7,587 nt of DNA, taken from the NCBI GenBank assembly GCA_964505535.1, contig CAZDIU010000260.1:1-7587 (forward strand). The letters run 5' to 3'. Each line of letters begins with the position of its first letter. The first letter of the stretch is position 1. The translations under genes were made by a program, and so were the position numbers. The DNA comes from JAABRU01 sp964505535 (GTDB taxonomy: Bacteria; Desulfobacterota; Desulfobacteria; Desulfobacterales; Desulfococcaceae). The notes beneath the pieces were generated by a model. That model did not search any database. It saw only the letters and a program-made list of their open reading frames with translations, and had not been told where the DNA came from. Below, piece by piece: positions 1 to 6,200 of this stretch.

Positions 1-13
1 TTTTAAAAAAAAC

Positions 14-40
14 CGGATTTTTTTGAAAAATCCGCTTTTT
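14..40. terminator. Probable bidirectional intrinsic terminator
   Basis: CGGATTTTT (14-22) pairs perfectly with AAAAATCCG (26-34) across a 3-nt TTG loop. On the + strand it is followed by C then five T (36-40). On the - strand the same stem runs into eight T (complement of 5-12). The - strand version has the better T-tract. It separates the synthase from whatever lies upstream. The stem is AT-rich, so its strength is uncertain. Confidence 0.5.
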
Positions 41-73
41 CCGAAAAATTTGTGTTTCAGATCAATGGCGAAT

Positions 74-82
74 TGGTATAAG
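74..82 (+). promoter_or_regulatory. Possible extended -10 promoter element
   Basis: TGG-TATAAG fits the TGn-TATAAT extended -10 pattern with one mismatch. The -35 position (about 55-60, TTTCAG) is poor, which extended -10 promoters tolerate. Transcription would begin near 89, giving a leader of about 185 nt whose first element is the inverted repeat at 95-125. This is a motif match only. Confidence 0.3.
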
Positions 83-94
83 AGATTCCGGTAA

Positions 95-125
95 GATTTG
101 ACAATTTTTCAAAAGTTGTCAAATC
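95..125. promoter_or_regulatory. Inverted repeat, candidate operator or leader hairpin
   Basis: GATTTGACAA (95-104) and TTGTCAAATC (116-125) are perfect reverse complements. The inner TTTT/AAAA bases extend the stem apart from one T-G pair. Arm centres are 21 bp apart, about two helical turns, as expected for a dimeric repressor site just downstream of the candidate promoter. No T-run follows, so it is not a terminator. TTGACA inside the arm resembles a -35 box, but no matching -10 lies 16-18 bp away. Confidence 0.45.
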
Positions 126-263
126 CGGTATCAGACAAAACAAAAAAACATCTGTGTCCTCTGCGGGAAACAAATTCAAAACAGGCGGATCAAAAAATCC
201 CGCTGCCAAATTTCCGGAGAACCCCGGTCAGAACAAAATCTGTCTGTCCGGATTTTTTTAAAA

Positions 264-268
264 AGGAG
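264..268 (+). promoter_or_regulatory. Ribosome binding site fixing a TTG start
   Basis: AGGAG lies 5 nt before TTG at 274 and is preceded by an A/T-rich stretch. With the in-frame TAA at 259-261 only four sense codons upstream, no other start could include the whole KS. The strong site presumably compensates for the weak initiation codon. Confidence 0.85.
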
Positions 269-273
269 AAAGA

Positions 274-3200
274 TTGAAAACAAAAAACACAACAGGGACA
301 GACTGCCCCCCGGTGGCGGTAATCGGCATGGGATGTTTTTTCCCAAAGGCTTCAGGACTGAAAGAGTACTGGCGTCTGCTCTTTAAAGGGCAGGACGCGA
401 TTGGCGAAGTGCCGGAAACCCACTGGTCTCCGGCAGATTATTATGACAAAGACCCCAAAAAACCGGATCATGTCTATTGCACACGGGGCGGATATCTTTC
501 CCCTGTGTCTTTTGATCCCTCGGAATTCGGCATTCCCCCGAGTGCGCTGGAGGCCACAGACACATCCCAACTGATGGGACTGCTGGCAGCCCGGATTGCG
601 CTGGAAGACGCGGGCTATGGTCAGGATCGGGAATTTGACCGGGATCGCACCGGTGTGATTCTGGGTGCGACCGGAACACAGGAACTGGTCATTCCGCTGG
701 GCGCACGGCTGGGACATCCGCACTGGCGCCGTGCTTTGGAAAAAGCCGGAGTTTCTCCGGAAAAGACGGAAGAAGTGATTGCGCATATTTCCGATGCCTA
801 TGTTCCCTGGCAGGAAAATTCCTTTCCCGGTCTGCTGGGCAATGTCATTGCGGGCAGAATCGCAAACCGCCTGAATCTGGGCGGAACCAACTGCGCTGTG
901 GATGCCGCGTGCGCCAGTTCCATGGCTGCCATGCACATGGCCCTGATGGAAATCTGGAGCGGCAGGGCTGAAATGATGGTCAGCGGCGGAGTGGACTGTC
1001 TCAATGACATTTTCATGCACATGTGCTTTTCCAAAACTCCGATTCTGTCTCCCACCGGAGATGTGCGGCCTTTTTCCGCGAATGCGGACGGAACCCTGCT
1101 GGGAGAGGGGGTTGGTCTGCTTGTGTTCAAATCTCTGGAAAAAGCAGAGGCAGACGGAGATCGGATTTATGCAGTTGTCAAAGGCATTGGCTCGTCCAGT
1201 GACGGAAAATCCGGGAGCATTTATGCGCCCCGTGCAGAAGGCCAGATGAAAGCGCTTCGATCTGCTTATCTGCAGGCCGGTGTTTCTCCGGCCACAGTGG
1301 AACTGGTGGAGGCTCACGGAACCGGAACCCGTGTGGGGGATGAAGTGGAATTCCGTTCGCTGAAGCAGGTTTATACGGATGTCAGTCTGAATGGGGGTCG
1401 CAGCACAGAGAAAAACCGCTGTGCCGTGGGTACTGTCAAATCCATGATCGGTCATACCAAAGCCGCAGCAGGCGCGGCAGGACTCATCAAAAGCGTGCTG
1501 GCTCTGCATCACAAGGTTCTGCCGCCCACCCTCAAGATTGATCAGCCTGATCCCCGGCTGCAAATCAGTGACAGCCCTTTTTATCTCAACACCCGGACAC
1601 AGCCCTGGATTTCCGATCCGGATCATCCCCGAAGATCTGGGGTCAGTTCCTTTGGTTTCGGGGGCAGCAATTTTCACATGGTACTGGAAGAATACGAAAA
1701 ACAGAAATCTGCTCCTTCCTGGGACGGATCTGTGGAAATTCTGGCTCTTTCCGGTGCAAGTCCCGCAGAACTGGAAACCCGGCTGGCAGAACTGAAAAGC
1801 GATATGACGCAGGGAATCTCGGACGAGGAAATCTCCCGCAGGGCTGCCAGAACCCGTGCGGAATTTTCCATGAGCAGACCCTACCGTATCCTTGTGGTTC
1901 TGGAAAAGGCTTTGGATCGGTTTGAGAATCTCACAGAAACCTTTTCTGCCGCGCTGGAGCAGATCAAATCCGGGGCTGGGGAAAAAGCCCGAAGCATCCG
2001 CAATATCTTTTACGGGGGGCCTGAAAACCCCGGCAAACTGGCTTTTGTTTTTCCGGGACAGGGCAGCCAGTACACAGGCATGGGCAGGGATTTGGTCTCG
2101 TGTTTTCCTGAGGCTTTGGAAACAGTGGAAAAAGCGGATGCCAAAACCCTTTTGCAGGACAGACTGAGTTCGTATATTTATCCTCCTCCCCCGATGAATG
2201 CGGAAGAAAAAACAGCACAGGAAACCCGGCTGCGCAGCACGGATGCTGCCCAGCCCGCGATTGGGGCAGTAAGCCTGTCCATGATTAAGATTTTGAAATA
2301 TTTCGGCATAAATCCTGATGCAGCCTGCGGACACAGTTTCGGGGAACTCTGCGCTCTGCACGCGGCAGGCCGGATAGACGAGGACACCCTGATGGAACTG
2401 GCCGCAGCACGGGGCAGTGTCATGGGAGAGGCGGGAAAGGCAAATGCCGGAACCATGACCGCCGTGCAGGCTCCCCTTGCAGACATAGAAAAAATCATCC
2501 GGACGGAATGTCCGGAAGTGATTCTTGCCAACCGCAACAGCCCGGATCAGGGCGTTGTTTCCGGTTCTGTGTCCGGGGTGGAAAAAGCGGAAAAGGTGTT
2601 TGCCGGTCATGGCATTGCTGTGAAACGGCTCCCGGTTTCTGCCGCGTTTCACAGTCCCCTGATGAAAGATGCGCAAAAGGCATTTGCCGCCGCGATCAGC
2701 CGTATTCGGATGAAATCTTCCCATATGCCGGTTTTTGCCAATGCCACTGCCCAGCCTTATCCGGATGATCCGGAATCTGCCAAAAACCTGCTCGCGGATC
2801 AGATCCTTTCTCCTGTGGATTTTGTAAATGAAATCAGAAATCTGTTTCAAATCGGCGTCCGCACTTTTGTGGAAGTGGGACCCAAATCTGTGCTGACCGG
2901 ACTGATCCGGGCTGTTCTCAAAGGTCTGCAGTTTAACGCACTGAGTCTGGACGCATCTTCGGGCCGGGGATTCGGCATTGCGGATCTGGCACGCGTTCTC
3001 TGTTATCTTGCTGCTCTGGGACATCCGGTCAATCTGAAAAACTGGGAACAGCCTGTTCCGGAAACACGGAAACAGCGCATGAGCATTCCCATTTCCGGAG
3101 CGAATTACCGTTCTTCCAACAAAAACAGAACAGATGAAAAAAGGGTTCAGACACCAGCGCGGCATCCGGATCCGCGTCTGAATTCTGCTGTGAAAGCAAG

Positions 3201-6200
3201 TGTATCCGGAAAAGCGGAAAATCCGTCAGTTTCTCTGACCTCCGCGGATTACATGGGAAAACAACAGGCTTTGCCTGACAAAAAACCTCCGGTCACCGCG
3301 ATTTCTCCGGGATCGGACAATCATACAAGAGAGAGAAAGCCAATGAACAAAACCAATCCCCCTTCTGTATCAGGACAGCCCCGGCACAGTCTGATGTCAG
3401 ATGCGTTCAGGGCAGTGCAGGAAGGTTTGAAATCCATACAGAATCTTCATTTTCAGACTGCGGAAACCCATAAAAAGTTTCTCGAAGCCCAGACCCGTGC
3501 GGGCCGCACCCTGCAGGAAATGATGGAAAACACCCGGCGCCTGGCGGAAATTTCTTTGGGAATCCCTGTCCCCGCTTTTGCAGAATCCTATGCGGCTCCT
3601 GCATTTTCAAGTCCGCAGGTTTCCGGACAGGAAAGGGTTTACCGTCCCCAGCCGCAGGCGGAAAAAGCCGCGCCTTTGCCCCATTCCTCTTTTTCCGGTA
3701 CAGACACGCGGGCCAAGGCTCCTGCTGCTGAAAACAAACCTTTGCCGTACAGCACCCGGCAGTCTTCTGCGCCGGTTATGACTGCACCGTCAGTGCAGAT
3801 TTCCCCCCAGACAGCAAAGCCACAGTCTGCTGTTCCTGAGAAAATTCCCGCGCCCGCGCCGAAAAAGGACAACCGGCAGAAGATTGAAAAAAACATGCTG
3901 GCAGTGGTCAGTGAGCTGACCGGTTATCCTGCGGAAATGCTCAATTGGGATATGGACATTGAGGCCGATCTGGGCATTGATTCCATCAAGCGGGTGGAAA
4001 TTTTATCCGCATTTGAGGAAAAAATGCCGGATCTGCCCCCGGTTTCTCCGGAAATCATGGGAACTCTGAAAACGCTGGGGCAGATTGTGGATTGTCTCTG
4101 CAAAGAGAATGTGATTCCGGATCAGCCTGAACCTGCAAAACAGTCTCCCTCACCTGCTGTTGAAGCAGGTGCAACTCCGGCAAAAGCAAATCGGCAGAAA
4201 ATTGAATCTGTGATGATGGCAGTGGTCAGTGATCTGACCGGTTATCCCGCGGAAATGCTGAATCCGGACATGGACATTGAGGCGGATCTGGGCATTGATT
4301 CCATCAAACGGGTGGAAATTTTATCCGCATTTGAGGAAAAAATGCCAAATCTGCCGCCGGTTTCCCCGGAAATCATGGGAACCCTGAAAACCCTGGGTCA
4401 GATTGTGGATTGTCTCTGTGATGCAGGTTCTTCCGGATCACATCCGGTTCAGGAGCAGATCGTTTCCCGTGCTTCACAGCCTTCGGAAATTTCAGGACAC
4501 CGTACTTCAGGAACCTCAATTCCTCAGACTTCGGAAATCTCAGTCACCCGGACTTCCGGCATTTCTGTCAAAGAAATTGAATCTGTGATGATGGCAGTGG
4601 TCAGTGATCTGACCGGTTATCCCGCGGAAATGCTGAATCCGGACATGGACATTGAGGCGGATCTGGGCATTGATTCCATCAAACGGGTGGAAATTTTATC
4701 CGCATTTGAGGAAAAAATGCCAAATCTGCCGCCGGTTTCCCCGGAAATCATGGGAACCCTGAAAACCCTGGGTCAGATTGTGGCGTATCTGAACAAATCC
4801 GGCACCTGTGCAGAGATGCAGACTGTTGCGAAAACAGAGACGTTGGCTGTGCAGTCAGCACCGGATTTGAAAACAGAGATTTCCCCTGCCCAGTCAAAGC
4901 CGGATTTGAAAAAAAGGATTGTGGTTCTGAAACCTGCGCCTGCCCTGCGTGAACCGGTCAGACTTCCGCAGAACCGTCCGGTTTATATCACCCAGGACAG
5001 AAATGGGCTGGCAAAGGCCATTGCTGATGCACTCCGGGTGCAGGGAACCGAAGCAGTGCTGATTTCCCCTTTCCAGATGCCGGGAAAAGCGGATCATCCA
5101 CTGCCCGGCGGTCTGGTTGTTCTTGCAGACGCATGGGAAAAGCAGGACAGTGAGTTTCTCAAACAGGTCTTTGCCCTGACACGGGGATTTGCGCAGTATC
5201 TGCTGGAATCCGCAAAACAGGGCGGAGCCATTTTTGCCACAGTTTCCCGCATGGACGGCGGATTCGGATTTACAGGCAGGGAATTTGGAAATCCGTATCC
5301 GGGCGGACTGGCCGGTCTTTCCAAAACCGCATCTCTGGAATGGGAAAAGGTCTGCTGCCATGCTTTGGATATTACCCCCCAATGGACAGACACAGCAGAA
5401 ATTGCCAAAGCAGCGGCAAAGGAAATCCTTCATCACGGCCCTGTGGAAGTGGGACTGAATCCCAATGGCCGTTTTACGCCGGAACTGATGGAAGCAGCGT
5501 ATTCGCAGGGAAAAATCGCCCTGCATCCAAATGATGCGGTGCTTGTCACAGGCGGAGCGCGGGGCGTGACCGCTGCTGCGGCTTTGGCATTGGCACGGGA
5601 AGTGCAGTCAACGCTGATTCTCATGGGGCGTTCCCCTCTGCCTTTAACCGAACCGGAATGGCTCAAAGGTTTGCATAAGGAAACAGACATGAAAAAAGCC
5701 ATTCTGGAAAACAGTTTTGCAGGAAAAAATCCCCGTCCTGCGGAACTGGAATCAGCGTTCCGCAAATACCGGGCTGATCGGGAAATCCGCACCAATCTTG
5801 AGCAGATGCAGGCAAGCGGCGCGACAGTGGCCTATTTTTCCGCAGATGTGCGATCCCCGAATGCAGTGCGGGCAGTCATCGAGCAGGTACGCAAGACATA
5901 CGGCCCCATCAGCGGCCTGATTCACGGAGCCGGAATTCTGGAAGATCGCCTGATTGCAGACAAAACCCAGGAGCAGTTTGACCGGGTTTTTGACACCAAA
6001 GTCAAAGGACTGGAGGTCGTGCTGGACGCACTCAAAGATGATCCTCTGAAATATCTCATTCTTTTTTCCTCTGTGGCCGGAAGAATGGGAAATCAGGGAC
6101 AGGCTGACTATGCCATGTCCAACGAAGTGCTGAACAAAATGGCTTGGTGCCAAGCCCGCAAACGGCCTGACTGCCGAGTGATCTCCTTTAACTGGGGGCC

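Noticed and set aside
185..203. GCGGAT ... ATCCCGC possible hairpin in the leader
   Set aside because: The arms need a bulge and the stem is short. No riboswitch or attenuator pattern could be built around it.
235..257. AAAATC ... GATTTT stem followed by T residues just before the ribosome binding site, a possible attenuator
   Set aside because: Only six AT-rich base pairs with a 10-nt loop, which is too weak to call.
352..3165. A very long open reading frame of 937 codons on the - strand, antisense to the KS-AT region
   Set aside because: It lies wholly opposite a well-conserved KS-AT region. Its translation is rich in Cys, His, Arg and Phe with no recognisable domain, as expected of an antisense frame created by the codon bias of the real gene.
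3874..4800. Tandem repeats considered as a CRISPR array or mobile-element repeat
   Set aside because: The repeats are in frame, encode ACP domains with attachment serines and lie inside an intact synthase.
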